DNA of 64,000 bases from contig JABISZ010000052.1 of the NCBI GenBank assembly GCA_018668255.1, positions 1-64,000 on the forward strand. The letters run 5' to 3'. Positions within the stretch are counted from its first letter, which is position 1. Each line of letters begins with the position of its first letter. The stretch comes from Pseudomonadota bacterium. GTDB taxonomy: Bacteria; Pseudomonadota; Gammaproteobacteria; Ga0077536. Below are positions 44,288 through 53,766 of the stretch, in pieces. A program made the translations under genes and the position numbers. The notes under the pieces are model-generated. The model ran no database searches. It was not told the DNA's origin and saw only the letters and a program-made list of their open reading frames with translations.

Positions 44288-44939
44288 GACTGCGCAGATA
44301 CACTGGCATTGCTTCTGTAGGCGAAAACTCTTTGTTGAGTTGAAGTGAGTATCTTGCAAACTTTGCAATTGGAAGTGCGCTGGGATAGTCGCAAGTAGTG
44401 CGTGGTAGATTCTTGATATAAGACGGAAGAAACTCATCATAGTGAGTCCATCTGCTTGAGACAACACACCATTTAGCTTTGTTAGGGACGGATACATCCG
44501 AGGGTTTGGTGACTTTGTTTTCAATGATAATTTTTTCAATTTGTCCTTCAGCTGAGAGCCTTACGCAACTCCAATAGACTTCATTTTGTCGAGCATCCGA
44601 GATCACCAATACATTTTGGCTAGCAGTTAAATTTGGAGTCATCGCTAACGCATGAAGAGTAGAACAAGGGACGATGTCGATATTTTGAGCCATAGCTACC
44701 CCATGTGCAAAAGACGCTGCCACTCTGATACCGTTGAAAGAACCTGGACCGGAACCAAAAGCAATGGCATTGAGATCGCTTTTTTGTAAGTCACATTGTT
44801 TAAGCATTTCTTCGGCCATCTTTATGACCAGCGTGGCTTGACCTTTTGGTGCAATTACGTGGTTTTCTATTTCACTAGTTGCGGTTGCCAGACTAACTGA
44901 ACATCTTTCGGTGGACGTTTCAACTGCAAGAATATTCAT
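44268..44939 (-). CDS. tsaB: TsaB, tRNA t6A biosynthesis protein
   Basis: 223 residues of the ASKHA fold. The N-terminus MNILAVETSTERCSVSL and the GSGPGSFNGIRVAASFAHGVAMAQ block (about 66-90) are diagnostic. TsaB pairs with TsaD and TsaE to place threonylcarbamoyl on A37 of ANN-decoding tRNAs. It is convergent with cpdA (20-base overlap) and divergent from lolC across 61 bases. Confidence 0.95.
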   Translation of the reverse strand: MNILAVETSTERCSVSLATATSEIENHVIAPKGQATLVIKMAEEMLKQCDLQKSDLNAIAFGSGPGSFNGIRVAASFAHGVAMAQNIDIVPCSTLHALAMTPNLTASQNVLVISDARQNEVYWSCVRLSAEGQIEKIIIENKVTKPSDVSVPNKAKWCVVSSRWTHYDEFLPSYIKNLPRTTCDYPSALPIAKFARYSLQLNKEFSPTEAMPVYLRSPIKGER

Positions 44940-44967
44940 AATAGTTACGTTTGTCTTTCCTTATGCC

Positions 44968-44994
44968 TTGAAAGCGGCATCTTTCAGTTATAAT
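44968..44994 (+). promoter_or_regulatory. Candidate lolC promoter, predicted leaderless
   Basis: TATAAT at 44989-44994 is a perfect -10 box; TTGAAA at 44968-44973 is a -35-like element with a short 15-base spacer. The expected transcription start is 45001, the A of the lolC ATG itself. No Shine-Dalgarno sequence precedes that ATG. Confidence 0.5.
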
Positions 44995-45000
44995 GACGAA

Positions 45001-46233
45001 ATGATGATCCAAATCGCATCGCTAATTATCGGAATTCGCTACATCCATGCTAGCCGTGGGAATCATTTTACCGCATTTGTTTCTCTGGCAGCTATAGCGA
45101 GCATTGCCATTGGATTAATCGTACTAATTACTATTGCTTCGATAATGAATGGATTCGAGGATGAATTGCGAGATCGAGTGTTAGATGTAGAGGGACATGT
45201 GGTGGTGAATGTGGGTGGCCTAAACCATGAAGAGTTGACGTCGCTCAGCAGGAGCATCCAAGACAGCCAGACCGAAGTTTCGGTCTGGCCAGTGATTAAA
45301 AAGGATGTTCTACTGGAACACAATGAACGCGTAACGGCTACTAGATTACTGGGCATTGATGATGATTTCTTATCAGGCTCGGGCGGAAAAAATATAGGAC
45401 TGAGTAGGGATAATTTTAAAACTCTTATCAGTGGTGACTTTAACCTAGTCATCAATAATGCGCTTGCGGTATATTTTAGCTTATCGGTAGGAGACAAAAT
45501 TATCGTCTTAGTGCCTCAAGAGAGGTTTACCGCACTAGGTTCTATTCCTCGCTTAAAAAAATTTACTGTGTCTGGAATTTATGAAAATGAGAGTGACACC
45601 TATAGTCAGAAAATTTTTGCACATGTAGAGGATGTGTCGAAATTATTTAGGCTGGGCCAGATGAGAGATGAGTTGCATGTCCGAATGAAGCGTGCTGAGG
45701 ATTCCACCGCCGCAGCGACTCAAATTCGCAACTCATCAGGAAGAGAAGCGGCCAGCTGGAGTGAGACGCATTCTGTGCTTTTTAGAGCCTTGAAAACTGA
45801 GAAATTCTTAATGTCTTTTATTCTTGTTTTAGCAGCTTCAGTTGCTATGTTTAGTGTTTTTGCGATCCTATCTTTAGGCATTGAGCAAAAGAAAAAAGAT
45901 ATATCTATCCTTCATGCCATGGGGTTAAGGACGAGCGGGATCGTGTCGATCTTTTTAATTCAAGGGGCGCTTACCAGTTTAATCGGTATCCTTTTAGGAA
46001 TAGCCGTTGGTTGTTTATTCGCTAGTCGTATCGGAGATATCGTGTCTTTTGTTGAAACAGTTTTTCATTTTCATATATTTTCGCCAGATATTTATTACGC
46101 TAGTCGAGTCCCTTCTGTAGTACTTATTGAAGATGTTCTATTATTTACAGGTATCGCCAGCCTTGTGGCTGTATTAGGTACGGTTTATCCTTCCCTGGCG
46201 GCATCTAGGGCCGTTAGAATGGTTAGGAGCTAG
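45001..46233 (+). CDS. lolC: LolC/LolE-family lipoprotein-releasing permease
   Basis: 410 residues from ATG 45001 (a longer frame into tsaB is rejected because the conserved N-terminus is IQIASLIIGIRYI). Layout: one N-terminal membrane helix (about 25-48), a large periplasmic domain (about 50-265), then three helices of the FtsX/MacB_PCD type (about 272-400) including the coupling-helix region EQKKKDISILHAMGLRTSGI. With LolD it extracts outer-membrane lipoproteins from the inner membrane and gives them to LolA. Only one permease gene is present here, not lolC plus lolE; it may act as a homodimer (LolF-like) or pair with a distant lolE. Confidence 0.92.
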   Translation: MMIQIASLIIGIRYIHASRGNHFTAFVSLAAIASIAIGLIVLITIASIMNGFEDELRDRVLDVEGHVVVNVGGLNHEELTSLSRSIQDSQTEVSVWPVIKKDVLLEHNERVTATRLLGIDDDFLSGSGGKNIGLSRDNFKTLISGDFNLVINNALAVYFSLSVGDKIIVLVPQERFTALGSIPRLKKFTVSGIYENESDTYSQKIFAHVEDVSKLFRLGQMRDELHVRMKRAEDSTAAATQIRNSSGREAASWSETHSVLFRALKTEKFLMSFILVLAASVAMFSVFAILSLGIEQKKKDISILHAMGLRTSGIVSIFLIQGALTSLIGILLGIAVGCLFASRIGDIVSFVETVFHFHIFSPDIYYASRVPSVVLIEDVLLFTGIASLVAVLGTVYPSLAASRAVRMVRS

Positions 46234-46240
46234 GATTCCC

Positions 46241-46927
46241 ATGGAAGAAGTAGCGATTTCAGTCGCAGAGCTAAGCAAATCCTATGACGAAGGGTCGAGC
46301 ACACTTGAGGTCCTTTCTGGTATCGATTTGGACATCGCCCAAGGAAGTACTGTGGCGATAATGGGCTCCTCCGGTTCTGGAAAAAGCAGTCTGCTTCAAT
46401 TGCTCGCAGGTTTGGTTCTTCCCACCAGTGGAAAGGTGATGTTCGCGGGACAAGACTTGGCTAAAATGGGAGACTCAGAACTGTCTATGCTACGTAATCA
46501 GGAGGTAGGTTTTGTTTATCAATTTCATCATCTTCTACCTGAGTTTACTGCCGCAGAAAATGTAGCAATGCCTGCTATGATAGGTGGAACCTCTTATAAA
46601 GAGTCGCTTCTTTTAGCAAGAACTCTACTTGGGCAAGTCGATTTGGAGGCACGCAGTGATCATCTCCCATCACAGCTTTCTGGAGGAGAAAGACAAAGAG
46701 TGGCGATTGCACGCGCGCTAATAAATAGCCCTCGTTGCATCTTTGCTGATGAGCCGACGGGCAACTTAGATAGTAAAAATGCCTTAATTATCTCAGATTT
46801 ATTGACAGCTTTCTCTGAGAAGTCTGGTATTACCGTGGTGGTTGCGACTCACGACCCAGTTGTGGCAAGTCAGATGTCATTTTGTTATGAAATTTCGGAA
46901 AGAAGACTACGACTTCTTGCGAAGTAG
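46241..46927 (+). CDS. lolD: LolD, ATPase of the lipoprotein-releasing complex
   Basis: 228 residues. ABC motifs: Walker A GSSGSGKSS (about 42-50), Q-loop YQFHHLLPEF with the LolD-specific region following, signature LSGGERQR (about 146-153), Walker B CIFADEPTG (about 166-174) and switch His in ATHD. It drives LolC. It follows lolC by seven bases. Its last 21 bases overlap the convergent DUF2062 gene. Confidence 0.96.
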   Translation: MEEVAISVAELSKSYDEGSSTLEVLSGIDLDIAQGSTVAIMGSSGSGKSSLLQLLAGLVLPTSGKVMFAGQDLAKMGDSELSMLRNQEVGFVYQFHHLLPEFTAAENVAMPAMIGGTSYKESLLLARTLLGQVDLEARSDHLPSQLSGGERQRVAIARALINSPRCIFADEPTGNLDSKNALIISDLLTAFSEKSGITVVVATHDPVVASQMSFCYEISERRLRLLAK

Positions 46928-47434
46928 TTTTTTCTTTTTCGTCGCGAGAAGATTCAATCGCCAGGCCCACATTACTGAGATATAACTAACAAATGCTGCC
47001 AGTAGGCCACAAACAACAGAGCCGACTACGACTGGAAGCCAAATGTCTGCAGCTACTGACAAAAGCCAATCGAAGGAAATAGAAAAATCTTCCTTAAAAA
47101 TCTGCTCACTTCCTCCAAGTAGTAATGAGCCAACTTTATATGCCAAAAGTAGTATCGGTGCTAAGGTCAACGGGTTACTTAGCCACGTCGCGGCAAGAGC
47201 TATTGGAAGGTTGACGCGAAATACAAATGCTAAAGGTGCCGCGATCAACATTTGTATTGGCACAGGAATAAACGCGAGGAAAACCCCTAATGCTACACCG
47301 CCAGCTACGGCGCGCCTGCCGAAGTGGTAGATATTTCTACCTCGCGAGATTCTAGCTAATAAGTTAAACGCTTTTATTTTAGGTTGTCTGGTTTCCCCAG
47401 AGAAACGTTTCATTAGGCGCTTACGAATATTCAT
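46907..47434 (-). CDS. DUF2062 membrane protein
   Basis: 175 residues. Family landmarks: a basic N-terminus, then FGRRAVAGGVALGVFLAFIPVPIQMLIAAPLAFVFRVNLPIALAATWLSNPLTLAPI (about 50-105) and a second long helix pair near the end, with a Lys-rich tail. DUF2062 proteins are inner-membrane proteins of unknown function, found beside lolCDE and exbBD in Pseudomonas. In that genus comEC lies between this gene and exbB; no comEC is present here. Confidence 0.9.
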   Translation of the reverse strand: MNIRKRLMKRFSGETRQPKIKAFNLLARISRGRNIYHFGRRAVAGGVALGVFLAFIPVPIQMLIAAPLAFVFRVNLPIALAATWLSNPLTLAPILLLAYKVGSLLLGGSEQIFKEDFSISFDWLLSVAADIWLPVVVGSVVCGLLAAFVSYISVMWAWRLNLLATKKKKLLRKKS

Positions 47435-47701
47435 CTGCAGGATCCTAGTCTTTTTTTAAGTAGCGTGAAAGCAAGTAATGCTTTGCGCTCTGTGATCAAT
47501 TAATTATCAGTCCCTTTCTTACGCAGGAATTTATGTGGAGACATAGATGATTTTCTATTGTCCAGCTATAACTTTAATAGTCATATTTTAAGTCTTGTCT
47601 TATAAAAGCAGTAGCTAGTGGATTCAGATTTAACAATATGAGAATTCACGATCGTCATGTTAGTATCCCATGTAATTCATCAATCTAGGAAATGAAATCT
47701 A

Positions 47702-48349
47702 GTGATAGAAATTTTTAGAGCAGGTGGCTGGATTATGCCACTTATCGTGATTTGCTCAATCATATCGATGGCTATAATTTGTGAACGGTTTTGGTCATTG
47801 CAGACTAAATTAGTGGCACCGAAAAATCTTGTTGAACAGGTGTTGCAATGGGCCAAGTCTGATGTATTAGATGAAAAAAGGATAGAGTTACTGCGAGCAC
47901 GTTCTTACTTGGGTCGAGTGTTGGCCGCTGGGCTTGTAAACCGGTACCAAGATCGTGAGGCAATGAAGGACGCCATCGAAGAGGTCGGTAGGCATGTAAA
48001 CCATGAGCTCGGTCGTTATTTGAATGCGCTAGGAACAGTGGCTTCAATCACGCCACTATTGGGCCTATTAGGGACGGTAGTAGGAATGATAAAAGTGTTC
48101 GCCGTGATCACTTCAGAGGGTACGGGAGACCCTTCCGTTTTAGCAGGGGGCATATCTGAAGCATTAATTACTACTGCAGCGGGATTATCTGTAGCGATCC
48201 CAGCTCTAATGTTTTATCGTTATTTTTTAGCACGAGTTGAAGAGTTGGTGGTTCTAATGGAGCAGGAGTCTTTAAAGCTAGTTGAAGTATTGCACGGAAA
48301 TAGGGCTGTGGTGAAAAATGTGTTGGAAAACAGTCAGGCTAATAAGTGA
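47702..48349 (+). CDS. exbB: ExbB/TolQ-type proton channel protein
   Basis: 215 residues with three membrane helices (about 8-30, 108-130 and 155-178). The conserved block LGTVASITPLLGLLGTVVGMIKVF and the later GGISEALITTAAGLSVAIPALMFY mark MotA/TolQ/ExbB proteins. With ExbD it couples proton flow to TonB or a related partner. The start is GTG at 47702 with AGGAA about ten bases upstream. First gene of the exbB-exbD-lpxK-ycaR-kdsB run, every gene overlapping the next. Confidence 0.94.
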   Translation: MIEIFRAGGWIMPLIVICSIISMAIICERFWSLQTKLVAPKNLVEQVLQWAKSDVLDEKRIELLRARSYLGRVLAAGLVNRYQDREAMKDAIEEVGRHVNHELGRYLNALGTVASITPLLGLLGTVVGMIKVFAVITSEGTGDPSVLAGGISEALITTAAGLSVAIPALMFYRYFLARVEELVVLMEQESLKLVEVLHGNRAVVKNVLENSQANK

Positions 48350-48768
48350 ATTTCCGAGCTAGAAGAAAGAAAGAAGTTGAATTAAATTTAACACCGTTAA
48401 TCGATGTGGTGTTTTTGCTTCTGATCTTTTTCATGGTGTCGACAACTTTTCAAGCTGAATCCGAGATGAAGATAAATTTGCCTTTGGCAAGCACAGCGGA
48501 GCGATCAATCCCTGACAGAGAGACAATAGAAATCAGTCTTAGTAGCGAAGGGTATATGAAGTTTATGGAGTTGGAGCCACGAGTGATTTCAGGGCCGGAG
48601 TTAAAGCAGTTGTTACTAGCCCTTCCGTCGCGGGACACATTGCCTACAGTAGCGATCAGGGCCGATGAGGAAGTGAAACACCGCAGAGTGGTGGAGATTA
48701 TGGATGTCGCAAGGCAAGCTAGTTTTAGTAAAATTACTTTTAGAACAAGTGAAAAGGCGGTGCCTTGA
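48346..48768 (+). CDS. exbD: ExbD/TolR-type protein
   Basis: 140 residues: a single membrane helix with the proton-carrying Asp in LIDVVFLLLIFFMVSTTF (about 18-35), then a periplasmic TolR-like domain ending in KITFRTSEKAVP. Partner of the preceding ExbB (four-base overlap, GTGA). Because no tonB gene follows, this pair may serve TonB in trans or act with LpxK-linked envelope functions, as suggested by synteny in Pseudomonas. Its stop overlaps the lpxK ATG. Confidence 0.93.
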   Translation: MNFRARRKKEVELNLTPLIDVVFLLLIFFMVSTTFQAESEMKINLPLASTAERSIPDRETIEISLSSEGYMKFMELEPRVISGPELKQLLLALPSRDTLPTVAIRADEEVKHRRVVEIMDVARQASFSKITFRTSEKAVP

Positions 48769-49790
48769 TGTTTGGAGATCGATTCTATTTCAAGTTAGCA
48801 TTGCATCGTACCGTTAATGACATTTGGTATGGTAGAAATTTTTGGCAGTATCTTCTGATCCCCTTTGCTTGTTTTTTTGGAGCTGTTGTTCGGGCGAGAA
48901 AAATGGCATATGAGTCAGGAGTTTTAAATGTTTTTCGTGCACGAGTTCCTGTTCTGGTCGTAGGAAATGTCTCCGTAGGAGGGACTGGCAAAACACCTTT
49001 AACTATATGGTTGGCATCTAAGCTCACTGACTTTGGCTTCAGGCCGGGGATTGTTTGTGGTGGTCATCGTGGGCGCGCCAAATCTTGGCCGCAACAAGTG
49101 CGAGCGGATAGTGATAACTATGTCGTAGGTGATGAAGCTATAATTCTTGCAGCAAACACTTCTGTGCCGGTAGTTGCGGGCCCCGATCGGGGGCAATCAG
49201 TAAAAGCGCTGCTTGAGAAATACGATGTAGATATAGTGCTGTGCGATGATGGGATGCAACATTACGCGCTGGCGAGAGATATAGAGATTGCGGTGATCAA
49301 TGGAGTTCGGAGGCTGGGTAACGGAAAACTTCTGCCAGCCGGACCTCTAAGAGAGAGTGGCAAGCGGTTGGCAGAAGTTGATATGATTGTTTGTAATGGA
49401 ATCCCGGCAAGAGGTGAATTCGCTATGAAATACAAAGCGGATGAGCTTAGGAAGGTTGGGGACACGGAGCTCACTTTCCCTATGAAAGAATTTGGTGAAA
49501 AGCACGTCCACGCAGTTGCTGGCATAGGAAATCCGGAAAGTTTTTTTTCATTACTTGAAAGCTTAGGGTTTCTCTTGGATAGACATGTTTTCCCAGACCA
49601 TCATTCTTTCGAAGAAGGGGATATCGAATTTGGCGATAACAAACCTATATTGATGACGGAAAAGGATGCGGTTAAATGTACAAGGTTAAAGAAGACTGAA
49701 AACATGTGGTATCTGCCCTTGAATATTGAATTGTCATCAGCATTCGAAGATCGTTTAAAATCTATTTTGAAGGGGGTGCTTAGTGGATGA
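48768..49790 (+). CDS. lpxK: LpxK, tetraacyldisaccharide 4'-kinase
   Basis: 340 residues from ATG 48768, which overlaps the exbD stop (TGATG). LpxK phosphorylates the 4' position of the lipid A disaccharide at the inner membrane. The P-loop is [12 protein letters not shown] (about 65-76). DDGMQHYAL (about 160-168) carries the catalytic Asp-Asp/His region, and FPDHHSFEE follows near the C-terminus. An N-terminal hydrophobic helix (about 25-45) anchors it. A GTG-started Trm112-family gene begins within its last codons. Confidence 0.96.
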   Translation: MFGDRFYFKLALHRTVNDIWYGRNFWQYLLIPFACFFGAVVRARKMAYESGVLNVFRARVPVLVVGNVSVGGTGKTPLTIWLASKLTDFGFRPGIVCGGHRGRAKSWPQQVRADSDNYVVGDEAIILAANTSVPVVAGPDRGQSVKALLEKYDVDIVLCDDGMQHYALARDIEIAVINGVRRLGNGKLLPAGPLRESGKRLAEVDMIVCNGIPARGEFAMKYKADELRKVGDTELTFPMKEFGEKHVHAVAGIGNPESFFSLLESLGFLLDRHVFPDHHSFEEGDIEFGDNKPILMTEKDAVKCTRLKKTENMWYLPLNIELSSAFEDRLKSILKGVLSG

Positions 49791-49974
49791 GACTCTTTTA
49801 AGAATTTTAGTATGCCCTGTAACAAAGGGGCCACTTATTTACGTCAAAAAAAACAAAGAACTGATCTCTCTTGATGCGAAGCTAGCTTATGCTATCAGGG
49901 ATGATATTCCAGTGATGCTGGCAGAGGAAGCGAGGACAATTAGCCAAGAAGAGATTGAGAGTCTCAAAGGTTGA
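49783..49974 (+). CDS. ycaR: Trm112-family small protein YcaR
   Basis: 63 residues: [22 protein letters not shown]...[25 protein letters not shown], the UPF0434/YcaR signature. In eukaryotes Trm112 activates methyltransferases; the bacterial role is unclear. The start is GTG at 49783, overlapping lpxK by eight bases, and the end overlaps kdsB by four. One Cys in ILVCPV is kept; the zinc-binding set of canonical Trm112 is not. Confidence 0.93.
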   Translation: MDETLLRILVCPVTKGPLIYVKKNKELISLDAKLAYAIRDDIPVMLAEEARTISQEEIESLKG

Positions 49975-50726
49975 GGTTTAAAGTCTACATCCCCGCAAGA
50001 TATTCGTCTACGCGATTACCAGGAAAAATGTTGGCGGACGTCTGTGGTTGGCCGCTCTTGAGGCATGTTTACACACGAGCGTTAGAAAGCGGCGCTGAAG
50101 AGGTGATCATCGCGACCGATGACGACAGAATTTTTTCTGTGGCTGAATCTTTTGGGGCTAATGTTGTCATGACTTCGGACCAATTGCGGTCTGGAACTGA
50201 CAGAGTGGAGGCGGCAGCTCGCATTCGTGGAGAGCTCACAGATACGATAGTAGTGAATTTGCAGGGTGATGAGCCGCTAATGCCTGGCGCCGTTATTCGC
50301 CAAGTTGCGGCCTGTGTTGCGAATAGCAATTGCGATATTGCGACCGTTTGTGAGCCTCTTGCTATAAGACATGCCTCTAATCCGAATATCGTGAAAGTAG
50401 CAAGGGATAAAAATCACAATGCTTTATTATTTAGCCGGTCCGTTATTCCTTACTGCAGAGAGTCCTCGGCTGACAGCGAATCAGCCTTGCTTACCGAAAA
50501 TTTATATCGAAGGCACATTGGGATTTACGCTTATCGGATGAATTATTTAAGTCGATTTGTGTCCTTCCCTGTGGCCGAGTCTGAGAAGTTAGAGAGTTTG
50601 GAACAGCTCCGAGCGTTATATCAAGGCAGTAGTATTTCAGTTCCCGATGCATTACTACCTTGTGGAAGCGGGGTCGACACTTCTAAACAGCTCGACGCTC
50701 TGAGGATTAAGCTGGCAGGTAAATAA
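49971..50726 (+). CDS. kdsB: KdsB, CMP-KDO synthetase
   Basis: 251 residues. It activates KDO as CMP-KDO for LPS core assembly. Nucleotide-binding motifs: [15 protein letters not shown] (about 7-21), [23 protein letters not shown] (about 71-86) and VNLQGDEP. The start is TTG at 49971, overlapping the ycaR stop (TTGA), consistent with coupling. Last gene of the operon; infA converges on it 18 bases later. Confidence 0.96.
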   Translation: MRFKVYIPARYSSTRLPGKMLADVCGWPLLRHVYTRALESGAEEVIIATDDDRIFSVAESFGANVVMTSDQLRSGTDRVEAAARIRGELTDTIVVNLQGDEPLMPGAVIRQVAACVANSNCDIATVCEPLAIRHASNPNIVKVARDKNHNALLFSRSVIPYCRESSADSESALLTENLYRRHIGIYAYRMNYLSRFVSFPVAESEKLESLEQLRALYQGSSISVPDALLPCGSGVDTSKQLDALRIKLAGK

Positions 50727-50744
50727 TCATAGATATTTCAAGGA

Positions 50745-50963
50745 CTACCTAGCCCTATACGTGATTCTGCCTTTTGAGAGATCGTAAGGGGTCAGCTCTA
50801 CAGTTACAGCGTCACCTGTGAGTATTCTTATGTAGTTCTTACGCATTTTTCCAGATATGTGAGCTGTAACCACATGCCCGTTTTCTAATTCAACTCGGAA
50901 TACTGTGTTCGGCAGGGTATCTATCACTTTTCCCTGCATTTCAATATGTTCTTCTTTTGGCAT
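50745..50963 (-). CDS. infA: IF-1, translation initiation factor 1
   Basis: 72 residues, exact family length, a single S1-like OB fold: [54 protein letters not shown]1 occupies the A-site of the 30S subunit. ATG at 50963 has AAGGA upstream. It follows aat and bpt in the conserved order. Confidence 0.98.
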   Translation of the reverse strand: MPKEEHIEMQGKVIDTLPNTVFRVELENGHVVTAHISGKMRKNYIRILTGDAVTVELTPYDLSKGRITYRAR

Positions 50964-51071
50964 AAATTTCTATCGATCCTTGTCTTTAGGTGATTTAGCA
51001 ACGCGCTTTAATTGTATGACTGATGGGATTATGCCTTGAACTCACTGCCGCAGCAAAATATTTGCAAAAAA

Positions 51072-51803
51072 TTATAGCAAATGCTTCTCGGCCCAGACTC
51101 CATTAAGAAAATATTCTATCGGAGAATAGTCATTCTTATATTTCATTTTAGCAGAGTTTTCTATCCAATAGCCGAGATATAAATAAGAGAGGCCGTTTTG
51201 TGCGGCGATGTCTATCTGCGTCAGAATTGCTAGTTGACCTAGGCTTCTTTGGGGGAGGTCGACTTTATAAAAAGTATATACGGCTGATAGGCTATTGTTG
51301 AGACGGTCGAAAACCGAAACAGCAACTAGTTTTTTTTTCAGTCGAAATTCGATAAATATCGTCTGACACCATTCACTGGCGAAGAAATTCATATACTCGC
51401 TAGGTGAGATACTTGTGAGTCCAGAATCATGCCTTCGTATTTGGTATTCCTTGTAAAGGTCAAAATAGGTAGAGTCAAAATGTGGCTCTACTTGCAGTAT
51501 AGTTATATCTTGGTTGAGCTTTAATGTTCGCCGATGACGCCTTCTCATATTAAAGTCCTTAACACGAAGACGGACAGGCACACATGCGGCACAACCTCTG
51601 CATGAAGGGATGTAAATATAGTCTCCGCTACGACGAAAACCTTCTTCGGATAATTTTGAATATATTTGATTTGTAAGCTTCTGATTTGGATCTATGAATC
51701 GCGCGTTCGCTGTCTCTAGAGGTAAATACCCACACGTGAATTGTTTGGATTCTTTAAACTTCAGATTGTTTATTGTTGATGAGCGGTTAAAGTCTATTGC
51801 CAT
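51072..51803 (-). CDS. bpt: Bpt, aspartate/glutamate leucyltransferase
   Basis: 243 residues. It transfers Leu from Leu-tRNA to proteins with N-terminal Asp or Glu, marking them for ClpS/ClpAP. Motifs: CGYLPLETAN near the N-terminus, PSCRGCAACVPVRLRV (about 67-82) and the C-terminal GYWIENSAKMKYKNDYSPIEYFLNG. Overlaps the upstream aat gene by ten bases. Confidence 0.95.
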   Translation of the reverse strand: MAIDFNRSSTINNLKFKESKQFTCGYLPLETANARFIDPNQKLTNQIYSKLSEEGFRRSGDYIYIPSCRGCAACVPVRLRVKDFNMRRRHRRTLKLNQDITILQVEPHFDSTYFDLYKEYQIRRHDSGLTSISPSEYMNFFASEWCQTIFIEFRLKKKLVAVSVFDRLNNSLSAVYTFYKVDLPQRSLGQLAILTQIDIAAQNGLSYLYLGYWIENSAKMKYKNDYSPIEYFLNGVWAEKHLL

Positions 51804-52501
51804 GCTGTATTTGTAATATTTATTTGAGTGAAGATTTCAAGTTTCTCCGAAAAGGTTGAACGTGCAATTTTCTCAGCTCCCAGACTCAGTAGATGAGAAC
51901 TTTCTACCTGACAATCTATCAATAGATAGCCCCATGACTTCCCGATCGAGCATAAGGTCGCTAATGCTACTTTGGATGCATCTGGAACGAGAGAGAACAT
52001 TGACTCCCCAAAGAAAACTCCACCGATAGATACGCCGTATAAACCGCCAACTAGCTCTCCTTCTCGCCAGCACTCGACGGAGTGCGCGTGCCCTTGACGG
52101 TGAAGTTGTTCGTAAGCATCGATCATTTTTACTGTTATCCAAGATGATTGCGATTTTCCTATTCTAGGTAGAGAACATGACTTCATTACTTCTGAAAAAG
52201 CCGTATCAAAACTAATATTGAAAACATTTTTTCGTAGCGTCTTACTTAAGCTACGTGACTTTTTGAATTTGCCGGGATATAACACTAATCGAGGATTTGG
52301 AGACCACCAAAGGATAGGCTGACCTTCCTCGAACCAAGGGAATATTCCGAGGGAATATGCTGTCAGTAGTGTCTTGGGTTCTAAATCTCCGCCTGAGGCT
52401 AATAGTCCATCCGGGTAAGAGAGGGCAGTGATTAGCGGTGGAAACTGGTCTACGCGGTCCCCGAGGCCGAACGAATATAGGTTGTCTAGATCATGATTCA
52501 A
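51794..52501 (-). CDS. aat: Aat, leucyl/phenylalanyl-tRNA-protein transferase
   Basis: 235 residues. It adds Leu or Phe to N-terminal Arg or Lys of target proteins (N-end rule). Motifs: FPPLITALSYPDGLLASGGDL, LTAYSLGIFPWFEEGQPILWWSPNPR (about 48-73) and VECWREGELVGGLYGVSIGGVFFGESMFS. The start is TTG at 52501; no in-frame ATG lies near, and no clear Shine-Dalgarno is present. Adjacent bpt provides the second N-end-rule transferase. Confidence 0.95.
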   Translation of the reverse strand: MNHDLDNLYSFGLGDRVDQFPPLITALSYPDGLLASGGDLEPKTLLTAYSLGIFPWFEEGQPILWWSPNPRLVLYPGKFKKSRSLSKTLRKNVFNISFDTAFSEVMKSCSLPRIGKSQSSWITVKMIDAYEQLHRQGHAHSVECWREGELVGGLYGVSIGGVFFGESMFSLVPDASKVALATLCSIGKSWGYLLIDCQVESSHLLSLGAEKIARSTFSEKLEIFTQINITNTAWQ

Positions 52502-52525
52502 ATCGAGTTAATGTGACACACGCCT

Positions 52526-53665
52526 TTAGAGCGTCACGTCCTTCTTGAAAGCACTATGATCGTCGAGTTTGTCTATATATTCCTCAATAGCTCGTGTTTC
52601 GTTATTGAGGAAATTCTCTACAGGCTTTCTAAATGAAAGTTCACGGATCCAATGCAGGGACCAGGTTTTTACAGGAGCGAAACCTCTACTAATTTTGTGC
52701 TCCCCTTGTGCTCCAGCGTCAAGAGCTTTTAGTTTATGCCGGATACAGTATTCTATCGTCTGGTAGTAGCATAGTTCGAAATGTAAGCTATCGTAATTTT
52801 CATTGCAGCCCCAATGTCTGCCATATAAAGTGTCTTCGCTTGATAGCGCGAACGCTCCCGCGACATACTTTTCTTTATCCTTGGCTAGAATTAACACTGC
52901 ACAGTCGGGTAATCGTGAATTGAGGCTTAAGAAAAAATCCAGCGTAAGTCTCGGCTCACCCCATTTTTGATAAAAAGTAGAACAGTAAAACGCGTAGAAG
53001 GTTATCCAATGCTCTTCGGTAATATCGTCACCGGACAAACATTCTATCTCTAAGCCAGATTCCGATACTTTGCGTCTTTCTCTCTTGATGTTTTTTCTCT
53101 TTTTCGAGCTTAGAACTGATAAAAAATCATCGAAAGTGAGGTAGTTGTCATTAAACCAATGGTACTGGCAGCCAAGTCTAACTAGTGTTTCATCATCTGA
53201 AAAAAAATCTTTCTGGATCTCATCGAGAAATAAGCAATGCCAAGAGGAAAACTCATTGTCCTGACAGATGCTTTTAACGGCATTTAATAATTGAGAAGCC
53301 ATTTCTTGAGCTTTCGTGTCGCAAGGATCAATCAGGAACCTGCTTCCTCCGACCGGGCTAAAAGGTACTGCAGTAACTAATTTCGGATAATACTTTCCCC
53401 CTCCTTTTTCGTAAGCTTCTGCCCATGCCCAGTCAAACACAAACTCCCCGTAAGAGTTGTCACGCAAATATAAGGGTAGAGCTGCTCGCAAGACATCCCC
53501 ATCCCATAAGAGTAGGTGGTGTGGGTACCATCCTTGTGGTTCTAGACAGTTAGTAGATTCTAGCGTGCTGAGAAAGCCATGGCTTAAAAAAGGATTCCCT
53601 CCCACGAGGGCGTTCCACGCATCTTCGTTGATATCCGCGAGTTTTGAGTGTGTGCTCAGTCTCAT
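52526..53665 (-). CDS. GNAT-superfamily acyltransferase, DUF482/COG3146
   Basis: 379 residues. Landmarks of the COG3146 family: NPFLSHGFLSTLE near the start, PLYLRDNSYGEFVFDWAWAEAYEKGG, KKRKNIKRERRKV and the C-terminal GRHWGCNENYDSLHFELCYYQTIEYCI...DAGAQGEHKISRGFAPVKTWSLHWI. The fold is a tandem GNAT resembling FemX-type transferases; the substrate is not established. It sits 24 bases upstream of aat on the same strand, so all three may be co-transcribed. Confidence 0.9.
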   Translation of the reverse strand: MRLSTHSKLADINEDAWNALVGGNPFLSHGFLSTLESTNCLEPQGWYPHHLLLWDGDVLRAALPLYLRDNSYGEFVFDWAWAEAYEKGGGKYYPKLVTAVPFSPVGGSRFLIDPCDTKAQEMASQLLNAVKSICQDNEFSSWHCLFLDEIQKDFFSDDETLVRLGCQYHWFNDNYLTFDDFLSVLSSKKRKNIKRERRKVSESGLEIECLSGDDITEEHWITFYAFYCSTFYQKWGEPRLTLDFFLSLNSRLPDCAVLILAKDKEKYVAGAFALSSEDTLYGRHWGCNENYDSLHFELCYYQTIEYCIRHKLKALDAGAQGEHKISRGFAPVKTWSLHWIRELSFRKPVENFLNNETRAIEEYIDKLDDHSAFKKDVTL

Positions 53666-53766
53666 CAGGAATCCATTAGATTAGGTTTTCGGGAGATCCC
53701 TTAAAGTATTGGGTTCAGGTTGGTAATCATTCTCTTATTGAGTGAGCAAGCAAATTTTTCTATGTC

